Source: Oceanococcus sp041619315
GTDB lineage: Bacteria > Pseudomonadota > Gammaproteobacteria > Nevskiales > Oceanococcaceae
Direction of reading: 5' to 3'
Assembly (NCBI GenBank): GCA_041619315.1
Contig: JBFKEC010000100.1
Coordinates: 1 to 10,590, forward strand
Length of the DNA stretch: 10,590 nt
Positions 1 to 7,665 of the stretch are shown piece after piece. Each line of letters begins with the position of its first letter. The first letter of the stretch is position 1. Made by a program: the position numbers and the translations under genes. The notes below the pieces were generated by a model. The model saw nothing but the letters and a program-made list of their open reading frames with translations. It was not told the origin of the DNA and did no database searches.

Positions 1-684
1 ATCGCCATCGATATCGCTGTCGTTGCTGAGCAGATCGGCGGCGTTGATGGTCAGGGCGATGTCTTCGCCGGTGGTGAAGCTGTCATCCAGGGCAATGGGG
101 ACGTCGTTGGCCGGATTGATCGTCAGATTCACGGTGGCGGTATCGAATCCGCCATTCCCATCGCTGACGGTATAGGTAAAGCTGTCGCTCCCGTTGTAGT
201 CGACGTCAGGGGTGTACGTGAAGGTGCCGTCGCCATTGCTTGTCACAGAGCCATTGGTAGGCTGCGTGAAGCTGGTAATGGTCAACGAATCACCGTCAAT
301 GTCCGTGTCATTGCTCAGCAACACGCTGGCATCAATGGTCAGGCTGATGTCTTCATCAGTAGCAAAGCTGTCGTCCAGGGCAATGGGTGGATCATTCTCA
401 GGGTTGACCGTAAGAATGACCGTTGCCATTGCGGTGCCATCATTTCCATCACTGACGCTGTAGGTGAAGCTGTCATTGCCGTTGTAGTCGGCGTCCGGCG
501 TGTAGGTAAATGTCCCATCTCCATTGGCCACTACCACACCATTGACTGGCTGGGTGAAGCTCGTGATGGTCAGCGTGTCACCATCGATGTCACTGTCGTT
601 GCTCAGCAGCTCGCTGGCGCTGATGGTCAGGGCGACGTCTTCGCCGGTGGTGAAGACGTCATCCTGAGCAAACGGTTGATCATT
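1..684 (-). repeat. 288-bp tandem repeats encoding 96-residue cadherin-like/VCBS-type modules
   Basis: Three in-frame copies of a 288-bp unit lie head to tail: 684-397, 396-109, and 108-1 (incomplete at the edge). The period was measured from the recurring gtctt element at positions 61, 349 and 637, spaced exactly 288 nt apart. Each unit encodes 96 residues with conserved EDxxLTI, LLSNDxDIDGD, LTITSFTQP, NGDGTFTYTPD and DSFTYxVSDGN blocks. The Asp-rich pattern is typical of calcium-binding extracellular extender domains. More copies probably follow beyond the window. Confidence 0.93.
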
Positions 685-1179
685 GCTCAGATTTTCCGCT
701 GGGATGATGGGCCCGGATGCATTCACACCGTCAGGGTTGTTCAACGAGAGCCCGTCGACGTCTTCCTGGATGCGCAGCAGTCGTACGAAACCATAGCCTT
801 GACCATCGCCGCTACCACCGCCACTCGCTGGGCCGGCTGCCGGGGCCTCCAACAACTGTTCGAAGTCGCCGCCGGCCAGAATGGTGTCGATCAGTGATTG
901 CACACTGCCATCTGCAAGCTGGGCTTCGTCAGAAGTCGGGCGGGTCGATTCAAACAGATCTGCGTTGATCGTGATGTTCTGATCAACAACAAGGCTCACT
1001 TGCTCGCCTGTAGCATCGCCCAATTGCACAACGACAGTGGATTCAGAAAGGATGGTGTCGCCCTGCAAAAGCTCATCTCCAGCCTGCAGGATACGAATCT
1101 GGCCATCCTCGCCCCGAACCTGAATTTCGGATGCGCCTTGAATGGCGAGAATGGTGCCGACTGGGATTGCTGTGCTCAT
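1..1179 (-). CDS. LapA/BapA-like retention-module adhesin, N-terminal part (3' end beyond window)
   Basis: This frame is open without a stop from an ATG at 1179 to the window edge and gives 393 residues. Residues 1-110 resemble the retention module of LapA-type adhesins: start MSTAIPVGTILAIQG, then short beta-rich segments and an ILAGGDFEQLLEAP stretch. The module ends in PAAG (113-116), followed by a Gly-rich linker and the GFVRLLRI segment usual after such sites. From about residue 166 come 96-residue repeats with the NDxPxAxDD, LLSNDxDIDGD and DGTFTYTPDxDYNG motifs of cadherin-like/VCBS-type extender modules. Family knowledge says such proteins are exported by a LapBCE type I system, held in the outer membrane by the retention module, and carry RTX repeats and a secretion signal at the far C-terminus, which is not visible here. 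There is no signal peptide, as expected. The Shine-Dalgarno is weak (CAGG about 10 nt upstream). No clear promoter is visible in the 126 nt before it. The secretion genes lie directly upstream, which supports the call. Confidence 0.9.
   Translation of the reverse strand, partial: MSTAIPVGTILAIQGASEIQVRGEDGQIRILQAGDELLQGDTILSESTVVVQLGDATGEQVSLVVDQNITINADLFESTRPTSDEAQLADGSVQSLIDTILAGGDFEQLLEAPAAGPASGGGSGDGQGYGFVRLLRIQEDVDGLSLNNPDGVNASGPIIPAENLSNDQPFAQDDVFTTGEDVALTISASELLSNDSDIDGDTLTITSFTQPVNGVVVANGDGTFTYTPDADYNGNDSFTYSVSDGNDGTAMATVILTVNPENDPPIALDDSFATDEDISLTIDASVLLSNDTDIDGDSLTITSFTQPTNGSVTSNGDGTFTYTPDVDYNGSDSFTYTVSDGNGGFDTATVNLTINPANDVPIALDDSFTTGEDIALTINAADLLSNDSDIDGD
832..843 (-). other. Predicted LapG-type proteolytic release site (PAAG) in the adhesin
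   Basis: These codons encode P-A-A-G at residues 113-116. They sit after the helical segment that closes the retention module and just before a Gly/Ser-rich linker. In Pseudomonas fluorescens LapA, the periplasmic protease LapG cuts between the two alanines of TAAG near residue 108. Position and context match, but the first residue is Pro instead of Thr. That LapG-type cleavage happens here is inference; no lapG gene is in the window. Confidence 0.6.
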
Positions 1180-1305
1180 CTGTTTGCCTGTCTGGCCCGA
1201 ATTGGTCGGACACTCTTTTGTTCAGGTTTGCAGATTAGCCCTTAGCTGGAACGAGCGTAATTGAACTTAGGTACAGGGTCAGGCGGGGCCGCGACGAACT
1301 GGACT

Positions 1306-1914
1306 TCAAATTGACGACGGTTTGGCTGCCGCGAGGCTAACGGCCAGTTGCAGCCGATCACGCACCTGCAGTTTCTCGAACATGGCAGCCAGATGGGCTT
1401 TGACTGTGCGTTCACCGATGCAAAGCTTGTCCGCAATTTCGCGATTGGAAGCCCCTTGCGTGATTTGCTCGCCAACCTGGCGTTCACGCTCGGTCAACTG
1501 GTCCCATACCGTGGACTGATTCGAGTATTCGACCGCTCGAGTCATGTGCTGAACAGCTTCGGTCATCAATTCACGCCCAACCCAAAGGCCTCCATGGACA
1601 ACAACTGTGGCAATGTCCTTTAGCAAGCCAGGCGCCGCCAATGCATGGCAATAACCGCTGGCACCGGCCTCAAGAGCGCTCATGGCATCGTCTCGCTGTG
1701 GCCGCATGGACAGCACGACCAGATATGCCTGAGGGGCTTTGCTTACGATGGCGGCGAGGTTTTCACGCCGTTGATTCAAACACCAGATCACGCGCCCAGG
1801 TTGAATCTGGTTCAGGGCAGCTTTCACAGAGGTCACAATGCGCGCGTTTGGGAAAGCCTCAAGCCAGCGGCCGTGTGCTTGCCCATCCGACGACACAAAA
1901 ATGTGATCGCTCAT
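1306..1914 (-). CDS. LuxR/NarL-type regulator with degenerate receiver domain
   Basis: A 202-residue protein with a C-terminal GerE/LuxR helix-turn-helix at about 140-192 (LTERERQV, SNREIADKL, ERTVKAHL, VRDRLQL). The N-terminal 1-120 keeps the fold signature of a response-regulator receiver (VVLSM, then ALEAGASGYCH, LLKDI, VVHGGLWVG). The phosphorylation residues appear lost: the strand that should end in the phospho-acceptor Asp reads RVIWCLNQ (41-48), the N-terminal acidic pair is missing, and the conserved Lys after GY is replaced (GYCHA, 87-91). It is therefore probably not controlled by ordinary phosphorylation. Its ATG overlaps the TGA of the upstream hlyD-family gene by 4 nt (ATGA), which suggests translational coupling. 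The adhesin starts 126 nt downstream. The inferred role is transcriptional control of the adhesin or its export operon; the target is unknown. Confidence 0.88.
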   Translation of the reverse strand: MSDHIFVSSDGQAHGRWLEAFPNARIVTSVKAALNQIQPGRVIWCLNQRRENLAAIVSKAPQAYLVVLSMRPQRDDAMSALEAGASGYCHALAAPGLLKDIATVVVHGGLWVGRELMTEAVQHMTRAVEYSNQSTVWDQLTERERQVGEQITQGASNREIADKLCIGERTVKAHLAAMFEKLQVRDRLQLAVSLAAAKPSSI

Positions 1915-3284
1915 CGCTCGGTCAGTGCCCGGTTCTTGGCCCTGAGTATCGGTTTCAGCAGATAATCGAGAATGGTTTTGCGACCAGTTAGCACGTCCAC
2001 TTCGGCCACCATGCCTGGAATAATAGGCAGCCCATCGCCGATAAACGACTCTTTGGTACGCAGGCGGATCAGGAAGAAGGCATTGCCTTTTTCGTCGATT
2101 ACACTGTCTGCGCTGATGTGTTCCACTTTGGCATCCAACGCGCCGTAAATGGCGAAATCGTAGGCCGTGAATTTCACCACTGCCGGCATTTCCGGGCGCA
2201 GGAATCCTATGTCGCGAGGTGCAATACGGGCTTCGAGCAGCAACGCATCATCCAGTGGAACGATTTCCACCAATGCCTGACCAGGCTGGACGACGGCGCC
2301 ACGGGTGCTGACCAGCACGCGTTTGATCGTGCCGCGGACAGGTGACAGGACTTCGGCCTTGTCGACCCGGTCGGCCAGGCCTGTGCCTGATTCTTTGAGG
2401 CTGTCGAGTTTGGCCAGGGTTTCCGCAAGCTCACCCTGCAATCGATTCCTGAAGTTCAGCTCCACCTCTTCGATCTTGCGTTTCGATTCGGCCATCGCGG
2501 ATTGCAGGCGTAAAATTCGAGCAATCGCCTGATCACGCTCGCCAGTCAAGCGTGCAATGTCGCGTTCCAGACGCAGGATTTCCACCTCGGAAACGGCGCC
2601 GCTACCCTGCAGTGGGCGCGTGACACGCAGTTCGCGGCTGGCCAGAGAGAGTGCTTTTTTGGCTTGATCACGACGAGCACGTGCTTCTTGTACCTCGCGT
2701 TCGCGTTGTTCGAGTTGTCGCTTCGCGATGGAGATTTGCGCATCCATTTCTTCCAGTGTGGATGTGTACAGGCGACTTTCCAGCGCGAGGATGTCGGGGA
2801 TTTGCTGTTTTGCGCCTTCTGGCGCCTCGAACGGCTGACGTCGGACAAGCGCCCTTAAACGGGCTGCACGCACGGTCAGCGCCAGCAACTGCGAGCGGTT
2901 TTCTCGTAGATTGGAAACGAAGCGTGTCGGATCGATGCGCAACAGAGTTTCGTTACGATTGACCACCTGGCCTTCGCGTACGTGTATCTGCTCTACAACA
3001 CCACCATCCACAGCCTGAACGATCTGAACCTGTGAGGAGGGGATAACCCGACCTTCGCCGCGGGTGACTTCGTCCACCTCGGCAATACTGGCCCAGCCGA
3101 TCATGGCCACAAAAAACAGCACCACCAGACGCAGCAGATTTCTTGCACGCAACGTTTCCTGTTGAGCCAGCAACCAATCGCTATCGGCATTCCAGTCCGT
3201 CTTGGCTGTGTTTTGTGGCTCTGCGTCCGAGTCGTTTTCGCCGACCACCCAGTTGAATACGTTTCGCCATTTGGGCATCCGCAT
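1911..3284 (-). CDS. lapC: Type I secretion periplasmic adaptor (membrane fusion protein), HlyD/LapC family
   Basis: A 457-residue protein with a cytoplasmic N-terminus of about 50 residues, one transmembrane helix (about 51-68), a first biotinyl-lipoyl half-domain (about 77-118, VDGGVVEQIHVREGQVV), a long Glu/Arg/Gln-rich coiled-coil hairpin (about 125-300), the second lipoyl half (about 308-345, SPVRGTIKRVLV) and a beta-barrel end. The C-terminal signature PGMVAEVDVLTGRKTILDYL followed by LKPI is characteristic of adaptors of RTX and giant-adhesin exporters. It should bridge the LapB-type ABC protein in the inner membrane to an outer-membrane TolC/LapE channel. The start is ATG at 3284, two bases after the lapB stop, with AAGG inside the lapB end 10 nt upstream. 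A second ATG two codons later is also possible. Length is normal for the family. Confidence 0.93.
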   Translation of the reverse strand: MRMPKWRNVFNWVVGENDSDAEPQNTAKTDWNADSDWLLAQQETLRARNLLRLVVLFFVAMIGWASIAEVDEVTRGEGRVIPSSQVQIVQAVDGGVVEQIHVREGQVVNRNETLLRIDPTRFVSNLRENRSQLLALTVRAARLRALVRRQPFEAPEGAKQQIPDILALESRLYTSTLEEMDAQISIAKRQLEQREREVQEARARRDQAKKALSLASRELRVTRPLQGSGAVSEVEILRLERDIARLTGERDQAIARILRLQSAMAESKRKIEEVELNFRNRLQGELAETLAKLDSLKESGTGLADRVDKAEVLSPVRGTIKRVLVSTRGAVVQPGQALVEIVPLDDALLLEARIAPRDIGFLRPEMPAVVKFTAYDFAIYGALDAKVEHISADSVIDEKGNAFFLIRLRTKESFIGDGLPIIPGMVAEVDVLTGRKTILDYLLKPILRAKNRALTER

Positions 3285-3286
3285 GT

Positions 3287-5458
3287 TCAGGCTACCTTGC
3301 CGATCTGGCCCTGGCGCAGGGCTTCTACCACTTGTTCACGAGGGCCATCGGCAACAATCCGGCCTCCATCAATCACGATAATGCGATCGACCAGTTGGAG
3401 CAGGCTTGTGCGATGGGTTACCAGCAACGTGGTTTTGCCAGCGGCGTATTCCTGTAGCGCGCGGGTGACGTCTTTTTCGCCAGAACTGTCCATCGCGCCG
3501 GTGGGTTCGTCCAACAGCAGAATTGGCGGGTCGGCAATGAATGCGCGGGCTACAGCTACGCCTTGTCTCTGCCCACCAGATAGCGATTCGCCGCGTTCAC
3601 TGATGAGCATGTCGAAGCCGCGCGGGTGCCTGTCTATGAAAGGCTTGATCCCGGCAATCTGGGCGGCGCGCAAGATGTCGTCGTCGTGTGCGTCGGGGTG
3701 TCCGAGTGTGAGGTTTTCTCGCAAACTGCCGTAAAACAGCATGATGTCCTGTGGGACATGGCCGATCTGGCGGCGCAGGTCGGCCGGGTCGAGCTGGCGC
3801 AGATCAATGCCATCAACGCGTACCGCACCCGCATCAGGCTCATACAGGCCAAGAATCAGTTTCTGCAGCGTGCTTTTACCGGAACCAATGCGGCCGAGAA
3901 CAGCCACATGCTCACCGGCTTTGATGTGAAAGGAGACATTGCGCAAGGCGTCGACATCTTCACCGGGATAGCGAAAGCTGACATCGGTGAATTCAATGTC
4001 GCCGTTCAGCTTCGGGCGCGACACAAAGCGCGAGCCAAGCGGGCGTTCGATTGGCTTTTCCATGATCCCGTCCAGGCTTTCCAGGGCGGTGGTCACATGA
4101 TGATATTGAGTCAGCAGGCCGGCAATCTGACTGACCGGCGCAAGCCCGCGTGAGGCCAGCAACATGGCGGCGATGATCCCGCCGAGACTGATTTCATGGT
4201 CAGTGGCCAAATAGACGCCGGTGACCACAACAAGCACCACTGAGAGTTGCTGTATCCACATCGCACCGTTCACCGAGCTGGCCGCAAGGGTGCGCAGCTG
4301 GATGCCGCGTTTGGCCAGAAAGCTGACCGCTTCTTCCCATTTTCGCTGCATCACCCCTTCACCGCCGCTGAATTTGAGCGTTTCCAGGCCAATCAGGCTT
4401 TCGATCAGGGTGGCATTGCGTTGTGCGCCAGCGCGATAGGTTTCTTCGGTCAATTGATGCAGCTTGGACTGTACCGACCAGGCATAGATCAGGATCAACA
4501 ATGCGCCGACCACCAGTGGCACCACCAGCGGTAGACCTATCCATGCGATCACCAGGACAAAAATCAAGCCAAAAGGCAGATCGACCAGCGCGGTCACGGT
4601 GGCCGAAGTGATGAAGTCCCGTACAGTTTCAAATGAACGCAGATTGGCTGCAAACGAGCCGGCGGCTGCTGGACGAGCGGCCATTTTCAGGCCCAACACC
4701 TGTTCCATGATGCGGGCAGAAAGCTTGACGTCGACACGTTGGCTCGCCAGATCAATGAAATAGGCGCGCAGGGTGCGCAAGGTGAGGTCGCCGATTTGTA
4801 CGATCACAATGCCCAGCACCAGCATCCACAAGGTATCGATGGCCCCATTGGGAACGACCCGGTCGTAGACATTCATGACGAACAAGGGCATTGCAATTGC
4901 GAACAGGTTGACCATGAATGCCGCGACCAGCACATCGCGATACAGCGCGGCGTTTTCGAACACCACAGACCAGAACCAGTGACGCCGGCCGACTTTGCCG
5001 AGCGTGGGTGTCCGTTCGTCAAAGCGGAACTCAGAATTGAGCAAAAGCACGCGGCCCTGATAGTCCGCATTCAATTCACGCGCTGAGATATCCCGTTCAA
5101 TACCGGGCTCTGCGCTGGGGTCAATGATTCTTATCGTGTCCTTACTGCGACTGACCAATACGCAACTGCGGTTGTTCTTGAGCAGCAGGATGCACGGGAG
5201 TTGGGCGTTTTCGATCTGCTGCCAGTCACGTGCCTCGGCCTTGACTTCAATACCCGCGCGGCGCGCGGCGCGGGGCAACAGGGCGGGTGTCAGCTGACCA
5301 TCGACCAGCGGCAGACCGGCGACGGCGGAATCGCGATTGATGGTTCGTCCGAGTCTGCGTGTTATCCAGTCCAGGCATACCCACAGACTGTCAATCTTAG
5401 CGTCCGCTGTCGGTGTGGCCCCCGTGGCCGGGTTCGGTGCGCTCGGATCGTGGTGCAC
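3287..5458 (-). CDS. lapB: Type I secretion ABC transporter (permease-ATPase), LapB/RTX toxin exporter family
   Basis: A 723-residue exporter half-molecule. Residues about 20-145 form a C39-peptidase-like domain that lacks the protease residues: the region around DSLWVCLDWI (23-32) has no proper catalytic Cys context, and the His motif is replaced by SCVLVSRSKD. It is therefore a substrate-docking C39-like domain, as in HlyB and LapB. Six membrane segments follow between about 175 and 446. The ATPase domain has Walker A GRIGSGKST (522-530), the Q-loop Gln (570), signature LSGGQ (626-630), Walker B ILLLDE (646-651) and H-loop His (682), so it should be active. It powers one-step export of the adhesin through the LapC adaptor. 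The start is GTG at 5458, chosen for TAAGG seven bases upstream. It is the first gene of the secretion operon, 99 nt after ogt. Confidence 0.95.
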   Translation of the reverse strand: MHHDPSAPNPATGATPTADAKIDSLWVCLDWITRRLGRTINRDSAVAGLPLVDGQLTPALLPRAARRAGIEVKAEARDWQQIENAQLPCILLLKNNRSCVLVSRSKDTIRIIDPSAEPGIERDISARELNADYQGRVLLLNSEFRFDERTPTLGKVGRRHWFWSVVFENAALYRDVLVAAFMVNLFAIAMPLFVMNVYDRVVPNGAIDTLWMLVLGIVIVQIGDLTLRTLRAYFIDLASQRVDVKLSARIMEQVLGLKMAARPAAAGSFAANLRSFETVRDFITSATVTALVDLPFGLIFVLVIAWIGLPLVVPLVVGALLILIYAWSVQSKLHQLTEETYRAGAQRNATLIESLIGLETLKFSGGEGVMQRKWEEAVSFLAKRGIQLRTLAASSVNGAMWIQQLSVVLVVVTGVYLATDHEISLGGIIAAMLLASRGLAPVSQIAGLLTQYHHVTTALESLDGIMEKPIERPLGSRFVSRPKLNGDIEFTDVSFRYPGEDVDALRNVSFHIKAGEHVAVLGRIGSGKSTLQKLILGLYEPDAGAVRVDGIDLRQLDPADLRRQIGHVPQDIMLFYGSLRENLTLGHPDAHDDDILRAAQIAGIKPFIDRHPRGFDMLISERGESLSGGQRQGVAVARAFIADPPILLLDEPTGAMDSSGEKDVTRALQEYAAGKTTLLVTHRTSLLQLVDRIIVIDGGRIVADGPREQVVEALRQGQIGKVA

Positions 5459-5465
5459 GAAATAA

Positions 5466-5470
5466 CCTTA
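5466..5470 (-). promoter_or_regulatory. Ribosome binding site of the lapB-type gene
   Basis: TAAGG lies seven bases before the GTG at 5458-5456. It decides for this non-ATG start, since no nearby in-frame ATG has a comparable site. Confidence 0.6.
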
Positions 5471-5557
5471 ATTGTTTCCCCTGTTCAGTGTTGTAACGCG
5501 ACCGTCAGGAAAAGTCACGGAAAGCATGTAGTTGCGCTGCACCATGGAGCAAAGCCG

Positions 5558-6040
5558 CTAGGGCATTTTGAGTGGCCGCGATTCGTGGTCGAGCAGCCAG
5601 CGTTTGCTCGTCAGCCCGCCAGCAAAACCGGTGAGCGCGCCCCGTTGGCCAATCACGCGATGACAGGGGATAACGATGGGCAATGGATTGCGCGCACAGG
5701 CCGTGCCCACGGCACGTGCCGCACCTGGTCGCTGCAGCGCTTGCGCCAGTTCGCCATAACTGCGCGTTTGGCCAAAGGGAATGTGGATCAGCTGCTTTAG
5801 CACTTCGGCCTGAAACGGTGTGGCCTGAGGGGCGAGAATCAAATCGAAGGTTTCAAGCTCACCTGAAAAATACGCACGCAACTGACGTGCAACCTCAGCC
5901 AGTGCCGAGGCATCTTCGGTCCAATCATCGGGGGCACGTGCAGGTTCACCATCGCTAGGGAAACGGATGGCGTGTAGACCCTCGGAATCTGCGGCCAGAA
6001 GCAGGCGCCCAATTGGCGTGTCGAGGTGGCTGTATTTCAT
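5558..6040 (-). CDS. ogt: Methylated-DNA--[protein]-cysteine S-methyltransferase (O6-methylguanine-DNA methyltransferase)
   Basis: A 160-residue protein that removes methyl groups from O6-methylguanine and O4-methylthymine in DNA by transferring them irreversibly to its own cysteine. The active-site motif PCHRV is at 125-129 with acceptor Cys126. Before it come the DNA-binding helix-turn-helix with the arginine finger (R109 in GAARAVG) and the VGTACARNPLPIVI stretch. The end of the motif region, FAGGLTSKRWLLDHE, is also typical. Length matches free-standing Ogt/MGMT proteins. The start ATG overlaps the stop of the upstream Ada/AlkA fusion gene by 4 nt (ATGA). No strong Shine-Dalgarno is present, which fits translational coupling. 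It ends in TAG at 5558. All catalytic residues are intact. Confidence 0.96.
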   Translation of the reverse strand: MKYSHLDTPIGRLLLAADSEGLHAIRFPSDGEPARAPDDWTEDASALAEVARQLRAYFSGELETFDLILAPQATPFQAEVLKQLIHIPFGQTRSYGELAQALQRPGAARAVGTACARNPLPIVIPCHRVIGQRGALTGFAGGLTSKRWLLDHESRPLKMP

Positions 6041-7509
6041 GGTTTCGTACTGTTTTTGTTATCGGCACTGTGTTGCCACAGCGCCATGACGGCGTAGGCC
6101 CGCCAGGGACGCCAGATTTGTGAGCGTACTTCGGCATCACGGCTGCTCAGAGCGTTGCCGTCGCCGCTTAACGCTTTGCGCAAGACGATGTCGCCGGCGG
6201 GAAAGGCATCGGGGTGTTTGCATGCGCGCAGTTCGATATAGGAGCGTGTCCAAGGGCCAAAGCCGGGCAGGGCGGCAAGGGCCGTGTCGATGTGCTGTGC
6301 ATCGGCGCTGTCCAACATGATGTCCTGATGGAGTACCGCGTCCGCCAAAGACTTGAGCGTGGCGATGCGGCGCCCGGTGAGACCGAGATTGTCGAGCGAC
6401 ACACGGGCCATGGTGTGGGCATCTGGAAACAGCAGGCGGGCAACGCCTTCGCTGTCGTGTTGCTGGTGATTGCAACGTTCCACCACGCGCTGGGTCAATG
6501 TGCGCGCAGCGGCAACACTGACTTGCTGACCAATGACGGCGCGCACGCACAGTTCGTAGGGATCCCAGCAACCGGGCACTCGCAGGCCTGGGTGCTTGGC
6601 CAGTGCAGCGCCAACAAGTGGATCTTTGCTCAGATGCGCATGGATGTCGCTGGGCACGGCATCAAGATCAAGCAGATGACGGACGCGCTGGGTCGCGTGG
6701 TAGAGCGCCTCAGCGCGAGGGTGGGACACCTTGAGCATAAAATGCTGCTCATCTGGATGATGCACAAGGCTCAGCGTGCCGACCTGCTCGCGCCATGAAA
6801 AATGACGTGAATAGCTGTCGTTACCGACTGTTTCCACGCCCTGGATGGCACGGAAGGCCAGAAAATTGCGCAGTGCCGTCCAGTCGAACGGGGCACGATA
6901 AGACAGGCGCAGACTGTAACCGGTACCAAAGGACGATCTGTTGCGGCGAATTTGCGACGGCGTCATGTGGTAAATCTGCCTGAACGCCGCGTTGAAGCGG
7001 CGTACGTTGCTAAAGCCGGCGGCCACAGCGATATCCTGCATATTCAGGCTACTGTCACTGATCAGGCGTTTGGCGAAAAGGGTGCGCCGCGTGGTGGCCA
7101 GCATCGAAGGGCTACAGCCCAGGTGTGTCGCGAACAGTCGTCGCAGATGACGCGAACTGACGCCAAGTCGTGCGGCTATCTCGGGCATGCCGACACGGTC
7201 AAGCTCGCCATCGTCGATAAGACTCAGGGCAGCACGAACCAGTGGTGGATGCTGCGGCCAATACAGGTTGTCTGGTGCCAGTTCAGGGCGACAGCGCAAG
7301 CACGGTCGATAGCCATGCTCGCTAGCTGCGGCAGCGGTGGTGAAAAAGCGAACATTTTCTGGGCGTGGTAAACGCACCGGGCAGATGGTGCGGCAATAGA
7401 TGCCTGTGCTGCTGACCGCGATGAAGAAGCGCCCATCAAAGCGTGGGTCACGGGCCAGTCGAGCACGTTCGCAGGCTGCGTGATCTAGTGTCTGGGGTGC
7501 GCTTTGCAT
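6037..7509 (-). CDS. alkA: Ada-N / AraC-type HTH / AlkA fusion: alkylation-response regulator and 3-methyladenine DNA glycosylase
   Basis: A 490-residue three-part protein. Residues about 12-78 are an Ada zinc-binding, methylphosphotriester-accepting domain with the four cysteines C39, C43, C70 and C73 (GIYCRTICPVR, RPCLRCRPE). Residues about 88-190 are an AraC-type DNA-binding domain (MPEIAARLGVSSRHLRRLF, then DIAVAAGFSNVRRFNAAF). Residues about 198-480 are AlkA-like: an AlkA N-terminal domain (about 198-305), then the HhH-GPD glycosylase with hairpin LPGFGPWT (414-421) and catalytic Asp D440 in FPAGDIVLRKA, aligning with AlkA Asp238. It should excise alkylated bases and, by analogy with Ada, sense methylphosphotriesters to activate transcription. 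The start is ATG at 7509, with a weak Shine-Dalgarno. It is co-transcribed with ogt. The same domain fusion next to ogt is known from Mycobacterium tuberculosis. No clear Ada box was found upstream. Confidence 0.93.
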   Translation of the reverse strand: MQSAPQTLDHAACERARLARDPRFDGRFFIAVSSTGIYCRTICPVRLPRPENVRFFTTAAAASEHGYRPCLRCRPELAPDNLYWPQHPPLVRAALSLIDDGELDRVGMPEIAARLGVSSRHLRRLFATHLGCSPSMLATTRRTLFAKRLISDSSLNMQDIAVAAGFSNVRRFNAAFRQIYHMTPSQIRRNRSSFGTGYSLRLSYRAPFDWTALRNFLAFRAIQGVETVGNDSYSRHFSWREQVGTLSLVHHPDEQHFMLKVSHPRAEALYHATQRVRHLLDLDAVPSDIHAHLSKDPLVGAALAKHPGLRVPGCWDPYELCVRAVIGQQVSVAAARTLTQRVVERCNHQQHDSEGVARLLFPDAHTMARVSLDNLGLTGRRIATLKSLADAVLHQDIMLDSADAQHIDTALAALPGFGPWTRSYIELRACKHPDAFPAGDIVLRKALSGDGNALSSRDAEVRSQIWRPWRAYAVMALWQHSADNKNSTKP

Positions 7510-7665
7510 GGTCTCAGCATAGCGCGCATCGGCACGCCATTCTGGACGTTTCCGGACATGGTGGCTTCAGTAGATACAGGGCTGGTGAGGATTGGCCATG
7601 CGCGAACGTCGGCCGAATGATCAAACTCCACTAGAATTGCGCCTTGCTTCCAACAACTCGAATGC

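Noticed and set aside
676..1245. Overlapping plus-strand reading frames opposite the adhesin N-terminus
   Set aside because: They lie antisense to a well-supported retention-module adhesin frame and their translations show no recognisable motifs.
1180..1305. Promoter or terminator between the LuxR-type gene and the adhesin
   Set aside because: Only poor -10-like matches (for example TAATCT) and no GC-rich stem with a T-run were seen; nothing can be supported.
3287..5458. Peptidase-containing (C39) bacteriocin exporter
   Set aside because: The N-terminal C39-like domain lacks the catalytic Cys and His motifs, and the neighbours are an RTX-type adaptor and a giant adhesin, not a leader-peptide substrate.
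7541..7556. Imperfect dyad TCTGGA-cgtt-TCCGGA in the alkA leader as an Ada box or operator
   Set aside because: It does not resemble the known Ada box, and one arm is itself palindromic, so the dyad can easily arise by chance.
7632..7637. TAGAAT as a -10 box for the degenerate GGDEF-EAL gene
   Set aside because: It matches five of six consensus bases and is well placed, but no -35-like hexamer is found 16-18 nt upstream, so it is too weak to annotate.
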